A stretch of 35,445 nt of DNA from Pleurotus ostreatus/Saccharomyces cerevisiae fusant (GCA_024196135.1 JAMQCK010000229.1:1-35445), one strand, 5' to 3'; shown: positions 23,188 through 33,233, counted from the stretch's first letter. Notes: a model not told the origin generated them from the letters alone. A program made the numbers and translations.

Positions 23188-23874
23188 CCTTGAGGCAAAT
23201 GCAGAAAGGTTCTGCGATGCCCTACGATGGTGGCAGACTGCACGAGTCTCAAGCAATCGTCGGTGTCGGCAACGAGCAAGCGAGCCAATGACCGTCGATG
23301 ACGAAATGCCGTTGATGAGGATGACCTTTTCCGGCAGTCTTGAGTTGGGCGTACTATAGGTTCTCACTGTCGTTTAAAACATAGAGAGGACCCTTTCCTT
23401 CAGATGCAATGCTACGAAGGCGGGAAGGAAGAACAATGGCGCTCCAGGCGTCGTCGCGTCGAAGTCACGATTCACTCTCGGCATTTGCCGTCGTTTCAAC
23501 TGAACCCTTTATTCATCTGATTCTGTGGACCCTCCCGTTGGCTCTCAACGGTGGCATCTGAAAGGCGAATGTATACCCTGATTGAGCTGGAAGAATGTTC
23601 CCCTTCCTAAAAGTAAGACAATGAACACTGTCCTTCTCGGCAATTGCCGATTGATGGCTGGACCGGCGCTCGACTTCAATAAATACTCACGACCTTTGAC
23701 CAGAACCACATCTTTCCCACTGACATACCTACTCCCTTCACATCCCCAGTCCAGTACCGCCGACCTCTGAAGTCCTGCCTTTCAGCTATCCCCTCAGCCC
23801 CCTCCTTCCTCTCTGACGCCCTCCAACATCTCGGCGCTTATTCCCCTCCCCCGCATCCCGAACTCCGTACAGCC
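23188..23874. other. Divergent intergenic region
   Basis: This contains the promoters of the protease gene (-) and the RG-rich protein gene (+). No coding sequence or repeat was seen. A pyrimidine-rich stretch precedes the ATG at 23875, as is common in fungal promoters. Confidence 0.45.
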
Positions 23875-25583
23875 ATGCCGAAGCGCGAGAAGACACCCGA
23901 TACGGAGCCCGACTCCAAGTTCCTCGCCGTCTACCAGACCTACCCCGCCAACGCGGACATGGAGCTCGAGGACGACCAGATCCGCCTCGCGCGCTGGATC
24001 GCGTCCATCATCCCGGCGGACTACCTCGTCGCGATCCACTACAAGCCCAAGGTGCGTGGCGATCAGTGCGCTCGGGGCCCGTGCTGACCTGAGAGTAGGC
24101 CCGCGGCATGACCCTCATTGAGATCTTGAACGAGTGCCGGGATATTGGGAAGCTCCTGCTGGGGGAGCACCGCTGGGCGGAGATGCTGCGCGAGCCAACG
24201 GAGGACGAGAAGGAGCGGACCTCCAGGATCTACTATTCCATCTACTCCACGACGCGCGAGGCGCAAAAGGATGGTGCGTGCTTCACTGCCCATTGCGACG
24301 CCACGCTCAGATGGCCTGCAGGTTGGAAGCAGATCAGCGTGCTCTCCAGGTGGTTCGACGAGCGATACTTCAGGCCCGATGAGTGCGTATCGCGCACGAT
24401 CATCACCACATACTTCCTAATGATCGCGTCTTAGGTTCTGCACTCAACCCTACCCTACCCCGCACTATTGCGGGTTGCCGCCCGAGGACAAGACTAACAA
24501 GCCCATTTGCCGACCTCTGCCTGTCGCTGAGAAGCCGCGCCCTGTTCAGCCCGCACCACGCATAGGTACTTCCTCATTTCCCTTACCCTGCTCGCGCTCA
24601 ATGTTGCCTTAGTCCCCGGCTCTATGCAATACATCGAACAGGGTAATGCGCCTACGAGCAAGAACGCCCGACGCAAGAAGAGGAAGGCCGCCGCGGCGCA
24701 GAAATCCCAGCCCGTAGGCGCGTCGTCAACTTGTGCGTACCCCACGTGTACCGCTCTTCCCCCGCACTGACGTGTTCGCGCAGGGGACAAGCCGATCGTG
24801 GAGAACAAGCCCAAGGCGGAGCAGATCCGCAACCAGCTCTGGAGCGTCGGCGCCGGTCCCAAGGCGTCCAATATCATCGCCACGGAGCCGGACGACCTCG
24901 CTGACCGGATGCACGGCATCACTGTCAGCGACAGCGCGGCCCACGCCACGCAGGCCATCATCCACGGCGACGACGACGACGACGACGAGCAGGAGCCGGG
25001 CTTCCACTTCGGCGGGTCCTCCTCCATGCCCGACGACGCGGCGTCGCCGGACCAGGATGCAAACGTCTGGCACGCCGTGGGCGAGACGCAGATTAAGCGC
25101 GTCAGGAAGAACTTCTGCCCGAAGCACGCGCACTGCAGCCCGGGCGTCTGCAAGGTCGCCCTGCGCTACAAGTGGGAGATGCAGCGGAAGCAGGAGGAGG
25201 AAGAGCGCGCGGCGGCGAGGAAGGACCGGGGGCGCCGCCCGCGCGGGGAGGACGGCGGGCATCGCTCGGCGTTCAGCTCGAATGCGACGTCGCCGGTGCG
25301 GCGCTACGGCTCGAGCGGGGACACGGAAGGGAGCGAGAATGGCGGTGACGGGTCGGGTGTGGATGATGCGCAGTGGCGGAAGCCCAAGGGGCCGGCGAAG
25401 CCGCCGCAGAACAACCGCGGTGGCCGTGGGCGGGCTCCCGGACGTGGAAGGGGCCAGGGCCGAGGCAATGGTGTGAAGCACGGCGGGGTCGGGGGCGATG
25501 GTGCTGCTAATGATAGCGCTTGGGCTGAGCCTGGTTCCAAAAACACTTGGGCTGCTCAAGGCCACAAGCCCCGCTGTGGTTGA
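23875..25583 (+). CDS. Uncharacterised protein with Cys cluster and C-terminal RG-rich tail
   Basis: Six exons (23875-24051, 24099-24273, 24322-24382, 24435-24565, 24613-24732, 24784-25583) give 487 residues, all with clean canonical introns of 47-52 nt. The N-terminal ~165 residues look globular (LEDDQIRLARWIASIIPADY, LNECRDIGKLLLGEHRWAEM). They are followed by a Cys/Pro segment (FCTQPYPTPHYCGLPPED) and a basic stretch (NARRKKRKAAAAQK). The second half has an acidic run near HGDDDDDDEQE, a Cys/His-containing motif FCPKHAHCSPGVCK, then a charged helix and a Gly/Arg-rich tail (GGRGRAPGRGRGQGRGN). RG tails commonly bind RNA, so an RNA-associated role is possible but not shown. I do not recognise the family. 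Confidence 0.8.
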
Positions 25584-26517
25584 TGTGCGCCCCTCATCGT
25601 CATCCCTTCTAAGAAGCCATAAGATCTACGGTGCGGAGTCGCTGGCGCCTTTGGTTCTTTCTGTGTCTTGTTCGCGGACATGTAGTGCTCCTTTGTACTT
25701 TTGCTATCTCTCGTGGTTGTGTCGAAAGCTCCTTGTAGCGTTTGCCTTGATGTGGATTCTGACGGAATCCCGTACACTAGTCCTGCTTGTCTCGTTGTAT
25801 CGCTTGCTTGCTCCCTGTTCATGTTGTCCTGTAATGACCTTACGATATGTACGAATGAAGTTTGTGCTCTACAGTGACTCGGAGCGATGTATGTCTACCC
25901 GCGCTGCGACACAAACTGGTTGTCGACGCGTCGCGGAACCAAACGCGGTCACGCATCTTCCACGTGACTCGCAAATGTTCATTCATCCCAAAACGGAAAC
26001 AACACCTTCTGCCTTCGTCCATTCCGCCCCGGTTGCGTACACGCCGCTCCGAAGTCCCTCCTCGAGGCTCATGGACTTGGAAACGAATCTGATGTCTTCA
26101 GTCCCGTTGCTGCGCGCTCAATTTTGGTTGCCGCCACGCTGCCTCCGCCTCGCTCTAGTGAATTCATCAAGAATCCATTTCGGCGCCCTTGTTTCGCTTC
26201 GGCGGGCCTATGCGCCGCGGAGCTCTTGTTGCCTTTCCTGGCCGTAAAGGACGCCATTTAGGCCGTATTAGGCCACAAGGGCATGCGAAAATGATAAAAG
26301 TCCCCGGCTTTTGGGGGATGATCCGCGTGGTCTGAGCTGTCTCTTTCCGCACTCCCAAGTTGTCTCTTTGCGAAGGTGAGTTTCGCTCGCTTTACTTCCC
26401 CCGTCTGTGAGGCCTGCTAGTCTGTGAGCTGACGTATCTGGCTTCCGTCGCGTTGTTATACTCCGCTGCGCTTACTTCCCCAACCTATAGCTATCCAGCA
26501 CTTTCCTCAAGATCAAG
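25584..26517. other. Intergenic region
   Basis: Long overlapping frames here (for example 25498-26247) run over the previous stop in another frame and look non-coding. No supported gene. The last ~200 bp should be the promoter of the gene at 26518. Confidence 0.45.
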
Positions 26518-27436
26518 ATGTCGAACCCTTCTTTGAGCATGTGGCACAAGACCCCGCAGGAGTGGGCGGAGGAGACGCGCGATATGCAAGTCTACACGCG
26601 TGGTATGGCGACGTTCCCTCTGTTGAAGACGGAGGTTTACTTGCGGTGCGTCGAGCCATAGTTATCTTCCAGACGCGCTTACTCACTGTTACTTCCCAGT
26701 ACTATTGTTGTGCACTTCTACCTGGACCCGCAGCGGTACAAGCTTGGGTTCGACCCGGACATGGAGGCGCTCTTCGAGCTGGACGAGGACCAATGCCTGA
26801 ACCTGACAGAGATCGCGAAGAGGTGGGGGCTGGAGACGTGTGTGGTGCGTTTCTTTGCGACTTTTCGGAAGAAGAGACGCTCATCGGGTCATGCAGGCCA
26901 TCGATCCCCGTCGCTGGATCATGTTCGAAGGTGCCCGGGAGGACAAGCTCAGCGGCTTCGCCGTCCAGACGCTCTTCGACAAGGATGGGGCTATCACTGT
27001 TGTCGGTACGTCGCTCTTCCTTAACTTCTTCCTACGCCTCTAACACCCACCCTCAGAACGCCCCGCCTCTCCCCGCGCCCTTGCCATCCGCGCCCGCCGC
27101 CGCGCCGTCCTCGCCGTCTACAACCCCATCGCCTCCGCCGTTACCGCCATCCTTACCTTCCTCGACGCCCTCACGAACATGCTGTACACGCCCATCGAGT
27201 ACGCCCTCGCCCCCGTCGGTCGCGCGTACGACAGCTGGCACAAGTCGTACGAGGAGTGGTACGCGGAGGGGTTCGCGCCGGACTCGTGGGAGGAGGAGGG
27301 CCTGCATGGGATTATCCGCCTGTGCAAGCGGATCCTTTGGGCCTGCCTCTTTGCGTTCCTGGGGTATGTGGCGTGGCAGTTGCACCGGGATGCGTATTGC
27401 AACCGCACGTATATGTGCGATGCGAAGATTTGGTGA
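26518..27436 (+). CDS. Uncharacterised protein with one C-terminal membrane segment
   Basis: Four exons (26518-26645, 26700-26844, 26897-27005, 27057-27436) give 253 residues with introns of 51-54 nt. The first ~130 residues look soluble (SMWHKTPQEWAEETRDMQ, FDPDMEALFELDEDQCLNL, IDPRRWIMFEGAREDKLSG). A basic stretch (RALAIRARRRAVLAVYN) is followed by amphipathic helices. A hydrophobic segment (LWACLFAFLGYVAWQL) lies near residues 225-240, with a short Cys-containing tail. A tail-anchored membrane protein is plausible. No family was recognised. The start gives the longest frame, and the first splice (phase 2) restores the reading frame. Confidence 0.78.
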
Positions 27437-28091
27437 GGGGCTCGTCGGATCGTGTGGCTCCTGGACTTCATCTTCAGCTTCGACTTCGACCTCAGCATCA
27501 CCGCTTTCGACTTCAACTTCCAATTGTACTTGTACTGTGTCTTACCACGCCCTCTCACCTATGCCCTCTTCCTTCTCTCATCTATGCCCCTCTTCCTTAC
27601 TTACTATGTCTTCCCTTTTATCATCCACTTGGACTTGGGACTTCGCATGGACTGCCGCATCACGATCTATGCTTTCCCTTTACCTGCACATACACCCTAT
27701 GCACTCCTCTTCTCTCTGTACATACTACCTATGCTTTCCTTCTTTCTCTGTACATATGCCCTATGCCACCTATGCCTACCCTCCTGTCGAATAGCAATAT
27801 TCGACGGTTGAGGGGACCCCAGACTTTGCGTGACTTCGTGATTCGAAAGCAGGACCGGGAATGCGTGACGTAGCACCTCAGCGGCACCGATCTCAGCTGC
27901 ACAGTGCAAGTCTTTCCTCTGACCCTCACCAGCTTCACTCGTCTTCTGACCGTTGCTTCCGAGGTCGTCCAGTCACCCTCGCGGTCAATCTCGCACGACG
28001 CGTGTTTTGGCCCACACCGGTCCCCAGGCCCAACCCCGATCCATGCAAGCGCATACATCTCCCCCACGATCGGTGCGCTCACGCCTCATAG
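27437..28091. other. Pyrimidine-rich, low-complexity intergenic region
   Basis: From about 27540 to 27790 the plus strand is C/T-rich with many loosely repeated CTATGC and TCTCTGTACATA words. Frames over this area are artefacts of composition. The missing N-terminal exon of ELP6 should lie between about 27790 and 28091, but no ATG-plus-donor combination stood out. Confidence 0.45.
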
Positions 28092-29083
28092 GACCACCCC
28101 CTTCGAGCTCCCCGAGGAGGTCTGCCTCCTCCTCACCGACGAACTCGCCTCCCCGGCCGACTTCTACCTCTACTCGACTGCGTTCCAGAGGTTGAAGAGC
28201 GGGCGTCGCGTGCTCGTCGTGTCGGCGGCGGACGATCTGGCGCGGTGGAAGGCGGTTGCGGGGAAATCGGTGCGTGGGGTGTGGTCTGCTTTGGAGTGTG
28301 GAGGGCTGATAGAGATGGCAGGGTGTGAATTTGACGCAGCACATTGCGAGCAAGGCGTTTGAGTACTATGATGTTTCTGTCGAGCTCGATCGGATCCTTG
28401 AGGGCGTAGATCAGGACGGCGTCCCTCCTCTTCGCGCGCTGTACGACGCCATCGTGGATCGCTTGGCGCAGCAGGAGGCGCCGTCTCTCATCGTACTCGA
28501 CGCGCTGTCGGAGCTGCTATGGCTAGGGCTGCCGGAGAAGGATGCGCAACTGTTCGTCAGGGCCCTGCGTGCGCTTTGTCTGAAGGGGCGTCGCCTGTTC
28601 TCGAAGCGAACCTATTCCTGATGCCCGCGACAGAAGCATACGGGCCTCATCATCCGCCTCCACAAGACAGCAGAGGGCGAACACGACGAGCTGCTCGCCT
28701 TCCTGACGCAGCTCTGTCAGTTCCGGCAGGATGTATGCCCGCTCGCGAGTGGGCGGAGTGGGCTGGTCAGCGGGGAGGTGCGTGATGAATCCTATCTGCG
28801 CTCCATCTCATATGCGCTATCGCTCTGTCTTCTATGCACTATGGCTTCGTCTTGTATGCGCTACGCTTTCTTTTCCTACGCTTTCCTCATGCAACCCGGC
28901 AACAACCGTCAACGACACAAATTGACGGCCCATCCAACATAGATCGTCCTCCGTCGCGGCGCATCGTGCTTCGTGCAGCATATGCACGTCAAGACTATTC
29001 CAAGAAGCAGTGCGCTTCAGTATAGACTATCAGACTACAGCGCCATGTACTTCGAGAAGGGCACTGATAGAGCCGTTTTGTGA
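28092..29083 (+). CDS. ELP6: Elongator complex protein 6 (Elp6), N-terminus unresolved, one donor site altered
   Basis: Elp6 belongs to the RecA-like Elp4-5-6 ring of Elongator, which acts in tRNA wobble-uridine modification. Coding blocks are 28092-28269, 28322-28585, 28634-28777 and 28943-29083. Typical segments are FELPEEVCLLLTDELASPAD, RVLVVSAADDLARWKAV, SLIVLDALSELLWLGL, GLIIRLHKTAEGEHDE and GEIVLRRGASCFVQHMH. Blocks 2 and 3 are in the same frame but separated by 48 nt with an in-frame TGA. That gap ends in ACAG and begins GGGCGT, where GTGCGT would be a perfect donor. A canonical alternative (GTCAGG at 28556) would delete helix residues VRALRALCLK. No ATG is in frame upstream, so a 5' exon must be spliced on. 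The last intron (28778-28942) is unusually long at 165 nt. Confidence 0.8.
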
Positions 29084-29219
29084 CATGCTACCGACGAGCT
29101 CTTCTGCTCAAGCGCACGCTTGAAAGTCGGCCGAAGGTGGAAGTGGAAGCGGTCTGACCCGAGAGATTATTTCCTTCCATTCGTATTAGTACAGTACGTG
29201 AGTGTCTCTTCCTACAGCC

Positions 29220-30065
29220 TTAACCCCCATCTCCTGAACGCCTATACGTTTCCACGCTCCGAACCTGCCTGACACTCCTCCCATGTGAAGAACTCATACC
29301 GCCGGGTGCTTGCGCCGGGCTGCAAGGGGACGTAAGCAGCTTGGAGGGCATGCACGACATGAATTCCTTGCCTGCGACTGGCCCCCGACGGGCTCCCTCG
29401 GCGGACCTCGTCTCATTCCATACAAAAGCCGGAAGCTCCCTGTCGAACCGAGCCTTCATCTCCCTCGCCTCTTGCAGAAACAGCTCCCTCTCTGCCTCGG
29501 ACATAGCGCGCCAGGCATTGGCCACTTGTTGATCGGAGCACCGGCGATTGCTGGCGGAGGCGTGGTCAATGCCGTTGATGAGTGTGGGGGCGATGTCGCT
29601 CGTGATAGGTGGGCTGTCGCTGAGGACCTGCTCGGCGTCGTGATGGGCCTGGTCTACGGCCTCTTGTGCTCGCAGAACCTCGAGGTAGTGCCTGCGGAAG
29701 AGCACAAAGGCGTTGGGTGGGCGGCGAGAGGCGGTTCTTGAGGAGCGTCCGCCAGGCGCCGTTGACGCCTTTTGGGGCCCTGTCGGGACCGAAGGGTCTG
29801 ACGTGGGCGAGATGGGCGAGTGAACGATGGGTGCGTCTTCCTTCGGCGTGGCGGTAAACTCTGCGGGAGCTCAAGTGCTTAGTACAATGCAGGACGGACC
29901 CAGGCCTGAAGCTGGCATACCTGAAGAGCGCACAGTGGGGCGGTTCGCGCTGAGCGAAGTGCCTTCTCCAACGGCGCGAGGACGATGCTCTGGCGCGATA
30001 AAAGGGACGCTGACGGACGAGGCAGTGAAATCGAGGTTGAACGCGAAGGTGATGGAATGAGACAT
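29220..30065 (-). CDS. HMG-box-like (MATA_HMG type) protein 2
   Basis: Two exons (30065-29921 and 29860-29220) with a 60-nt phase-1 intron give 261 residues. Exon 1 begins MSHSITFAFNLDFTASSVSV, and the ATG context (CATCCACC) is identical to that of the gene at 18325. This copy has the clearest HMG signature: RPPNAFVLFRRHYLEVLRAQ starts helix 1 at residue ~95, and SDQQVANAWRAMSEAERELF followed by ..EAREMKARFDRELP covers helices 2 and 3. An insertion of about 45 residues separates helix 1 from helix 2, which is unusual. A ~65-residue Ser-rich tail follows. It is probably a nuclear DNA-binding regulator. It lies head-to-tail with the third member at 30896-31703. Confidence 0.78.
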
Positions 30066-30161
30066 GGTGGATGTCGGCAAAATTAGCGGCTAAGTCGACG
30101 AGGGTAGTCGTTGTTGGTGAAGGCGCAGAGTATGCTGGGGACTGAAGAGCGGCTTGATCTG

Positions 30162-30319
30162 CTTATATACCCCCAGGATGGGCGCTCATGACGCAGAAGT
30201 TCGACTTCGTCAAAGAGGCGCTCGTGTCCCGGTTCGTGAAAGAGTATGCCGCGTGTTCATCATGGAGTAGCTCAAGCTCCAGTTCGTGAAAGAGAGGTCG
30301 TGCCTGCGTTCGTAAAAGA
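30162..30319 (-). promoter_or_regulatory. Promoter of HMG-like gene 2: four TTCGTnAAAGA motifs and TATA box
   Basis: On the plus strand TTCGTCAAAGA lies at 30206-30216, TTCGTGAAAGA at 30233-30243 and 30283-30293, and TTCGTAAAAGA at 30309-30319. The two middle copies contain TTCnnGAA. TATATAAG (minus strand) is at 30162-30169, about 97 bp before the ATG at 30065. Confidence 0.6.
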
Positions 30320-30895
30320 CATTTCAAGCGTGCACGGGTCTAGATAACATTGTCAAAGCCGAGACAGCAGGTGATCCGTACTTCTCAAGCCTCATGTTGG
30401 GAGGCTCAAAGAGATTGTAGTGATCTCGGGCGAAGTCGTCGCCCACGAGGCCGATGGGGTCTTGTTTCGTATGGATATGAGCTCTAGGTTGGGAGTGCTG
30501 GTGAGCTCGTTGAAGATCGATTTCACATGCCCAGACAAGGCAAGCCTGATAGCCGACCTGAACATCGAAAGGGCGAATGATGCCAGATTCAAAGCCAGTG
30601 ATGGGCAGGCCAGAGAAGACAGGTTTTATAGATCGTCCGGCTATGTATTGTAGCTTCAGAGTAGGCATGCGAGCAGGCGAAACCAAGAACATGGTGGTTG
30701 AGAACTAGAATGTCGAAGACAATGGGAAGCCCAAATGGGGAAGTATAGCAAACAATGCCAAGCAAAGGTCCACAAGTTTCTGAGTTATCGACGTTCGTTA
30801 TATTTTATGGTTTACATAGAGATGTTATGGCAGACACAGAGAAATTCTAACTGGAGGAGACGATGTTTAAGGGAGGAAATCAGGGTATGGGTGAG
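30320..30895. other. Spacer between HMG-like genes 2 and 3
   Basis: No gene is supported. The spacer is part of the inverted duplication and matches 17560-18060. Confidence 0.5.
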
Positions 30896-31703
30896 TTACA
30901 TGGGCTGGAAGCATGGGACCGCGGAGGACGACTGGCCCACCTGCGAGGTGAATGTCTGGGAAGCTTTGCTGGCATGGTGCTCCAGCGAGTGATGCTCTGC
31001 AAGCTGCTTCTCAGCCTGATCCACATCCACCTTCCTCTCCTCTCCGAATACGGCCCGCCCTATCTCATCGGGCGAGACATGCAGTGCGCTGCCATGAGGC
31101 ATGTTGACGGTCACATCGTCGCGCAAGTCCCTGCCCGCGATCATCTGCGTATCGTCCGCCTCCTCAAGGCCTTGCTCGCCTTCACGCTGGGCCTGCTGTC
31201 CGAAGTTACGAGTTCGCCGGGGGACGGTGCGGATCGAGTCTATGCGGTAATAATGAAAAAGGTTCTGTAGACGACGGGGCTGAGAGCTCGGCCACCGCCC
31301 GCAAGCGCAACGCTGCGCATAAGCAGTCGCGCGCATGAGAGAATTGGACGGGCTCGACGTGCCCGACGCGGACTCGTCCTGGGTAGAGGGTTCGGGCGAG
31401 TCCGACGTGCCAGATGGATGATGGTTCGATGCGGTTGTGCTCGCGGCTGGACTATCCGACTCGTCGAGCGGGAACTGCGTCGACACGCTAGCGCTTGATT
31501 CTGCAAAAGATATGTGAGTGATCAAGACGACATGCAACGAGGATGCATGGGATGTGCGCACCTGCGATACGTATGAGTGCGTCCGCGCAGGACAGTACGT
31601 CGCCCTCATCTGCCGCGGAACGAGGCTCAGCCGAGGAGGCAGCGTCACTGATAGACAGGGCGGCGACGTCGTGCTCGAGAGCAGATATACTAGATTGGGA
31701 CAT
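30896..31703 (-). CDS. Divergent HMG-box-like protein 3
   Basis: Two exons (31703-31562 and 31500-30896) with a 61-nt phase-1 intron give 248 residues. Exon 1 (MSQSSISALEHDVAALSISD) is related to exon 1 of proteins 1 and 2. The splice falls at the same point, and exon 2 again begins with Glu-Ser (ESSASVST; compare ESNAMQRD in protein 1). A Ser/Pro/Thr-rich stretch follows. The HMG-like part is weak: RRLQNLFHYYRIDSI at the helix-1 position and DEIGRAVFGEERK..AEKQLAEHHSLEHH at helices 2-3, with a large insert. Membership rests on gene structure and promoter more than on the box. A longer frame to 32119 was rejected because it crosses the TATA box. Confidence 0.6.
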
Positions 31704-31819
31704 GGCGAGATGATGCTGAAGAGGAGAGGGCGAGGGAGTTCGAGGGTCGCCGACTTGTCAAGCAAGAGGGTTGGAGTTGGCGGTAGAGAGGTTGGGACGA
31801 TGCAGAATCGACTGGGCGA

Positions 31820-31933
31820 CTTATATACCTTAATGGTATGGGCGCTGGTGCCAGAGCGTTCTAGCGTCAAAGGGACGCTCAAGCTCGTCAAAGAAAGCCT
31901 CATGGCTTTTACAAAGACGCTTGTCGTCAAAGA
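31820..31933 (-). promoter_or_regulatory. Promoter of HMG-like gene 3: three CGTCAAAG motifs and TATA box
   Basis: CGTCAAAGG lies at 31865-31873 and CGTCAAAGA at 31886-31894 and 31925-31933 (plus strand). These are variants of the TTCGTnAAAGA motif at the sister genes. TATATAAG (minus strand) is at 31820-31827, about 117 bp upstream of the ATG at 31703. Confidence 0.55.
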
Positions 31934-32882
31934 GGGAACGCGATTGAGGAAGGCGTACTCTGAATCATCAGACATGGCATGTCCTGCGCGAGCGTCATGC
32001 TGGGAGCTCGATATGTTGGCGATTGTCCCATGGGAGATCGTTGCCCTTGGGCCGTTGAGGTTGCCTTCGAGATGGCGCGTGGCCGCCACGCGTCGTGTCT
32101 TTCCCGTTTTGGGGTCCATTGTTCTTTGTTCCCGACCGTCATGTTGTCTTCACCAATCACTTCTGCTACCCGATATTTTATGCGAAGCCTGGGTCAATAC
32201 CGAGACAATGAATTATACTTGCGGACGTCGGGACACCCTCCACATAATGCAAACATCTTCTCGCGCAACGGTAGACCAGACCTACTCCCGATCTGATGAG
32301 GACCCGACCAGGGACATGACTCTTGTGACAGTCCTCTTCTTTGAATAAGAACTTTGAAGGGGATGGAGGATTACTGTCGCTTCTGGGCTGATGGTCCTGC
32401 TCGGGCGCGCAGGAGCTTGACGGCGATCGGTTTGGTGCGTAGCGAAGTCGTTCCCCTGCATGCAGTTCCTGACCTTTGGATGGATAGTTGAGACCTTCCC
32501 GACACGCTACTCATCTATGAGCAGCTCTCGCTCCACGGACGAAAGCCAGTGTCCGGCTCGGATACATGGCGTATCCCCACCATCCACCGATGACCTTACG
32601 TGTCGCGTTACCCTCGCTCTTGCAATTGTCAGTCAATGTTTGCGATGGACATAAGCCGCCTGAAGAATCTCGGCCTGCGCTACGACTCACGTCGTTTACA
32701 CGAACGTCAACTACATCAGCGTTGTATAACAGCAACCGACGCATTTCCCGTTCAACTTATCAAGAAGCTGCGACCACCCGCCCGTCGCTGCAAGTGCGCG
32801 ACGGGGATACACGATCTGACCTCCCGATGGGCTCTAGAAACCTCATACCGTGCGTCCTGTACCCGTAATTCGCATTTTTGAA

Positions 32883-33056
32883 ATGAAATGGTCGCTGTTT
32901 CCTTTCTTTGTCGCTGTTTTGTTCGGGCAGTTGTCAACGAGGTCGACTTCGATGACACAGGGTTTGCATGTACGGGGTCACCCGCAGTTCTATAGGTGTG
33001 CCACTGCCGACGAAGATCAGTGCTACACCGCCGTACTTCCGGACTCGTTCTCTTAG
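32883..33056 (+). CDS. Possible small secreted peptide (57 codons)
   Basis: The frame starts MKWSLFPFFVAVLFGQLSTR, which resembles a signal peptide (one basic residue, then a hydrophobic run), and continues to a short mature part with two Cys (YRCATADEDQCYTAVLP). No intron or family is recognised. Small frames of this length occur by chance, so support is weak. Confidence 0.2.
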   Translation: MKWSLFPFFVAVLFGQLSTRSTSMTQGLHVRGHPQFYRCATADEDQCYTAVLPDSFS

Positions 33057-33233
33057 TCGCATTCGCGCCGGGCGGTGGGTACCGTCAACACCAGTAGACG
33101 TCCACCGGATGTGGCTGCCCGTAGGTCTTGCAGTCGCCGGCGTGTACTGTCTAGAATCGAGAAGCACGGCAGGGTGCGTATGGCGCTGGACTTCCGGCGC
33201 TTATCGATCCTGGCTATGCGTGCGAGCTGATGT

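Larger units (their letters stand above)
29220..31000 (-). repeat. Segmental duplication, copy B (inverted relative to 17401-18933)
   Basis: Read on the minus strand, this region has the same order as copy A: an HMG-like gene tail (30896-31000), a spacer with shared anchors (CTTGTGGACCTTTGCTTGGC near 30765, ATCTCTTTGAGCC near 30415), the motif-rich promoter and an HMG-box-like gene. The copy-A counterpart of the first gene is reduced to a remnant. Confidence 0.7.

Noticed and set aside
25498..26247. Long plus-strand frame of 249 codons
   Set aside because: It starts inside the RG-rich protein in another frame, has no domain or splice structure, and its composition is not coding-like.
27256..27873. 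205-codon frame over the end of the membrane-protein gene
   Set aside because: It is a shadow of the real frame extended by pyrimidine-rich low-complexity sequence.
18325..31703. HMG genes as a mating-type locus
   Set aside because: No homeodomain pair, pheromone receptor, CaaX-ending pheromone precursor or usual mating-locus neighbour was seen. In mushrooms mating type is set by homeodomain and receptor loci.
30896..32119. Extension of HMG-like protein 3 to an upstream ATG (407 codons)
   Set aside because: It would cross the TATA box, the motif cluster and the phase-1 intron that matches the sister genes; the 31703 start matches their exon 1.
31518..32348. 276-codon plus-strand frame
   Set aside because: It is antisense to HMG-like gene 3 and its promoter, and shows no domain.
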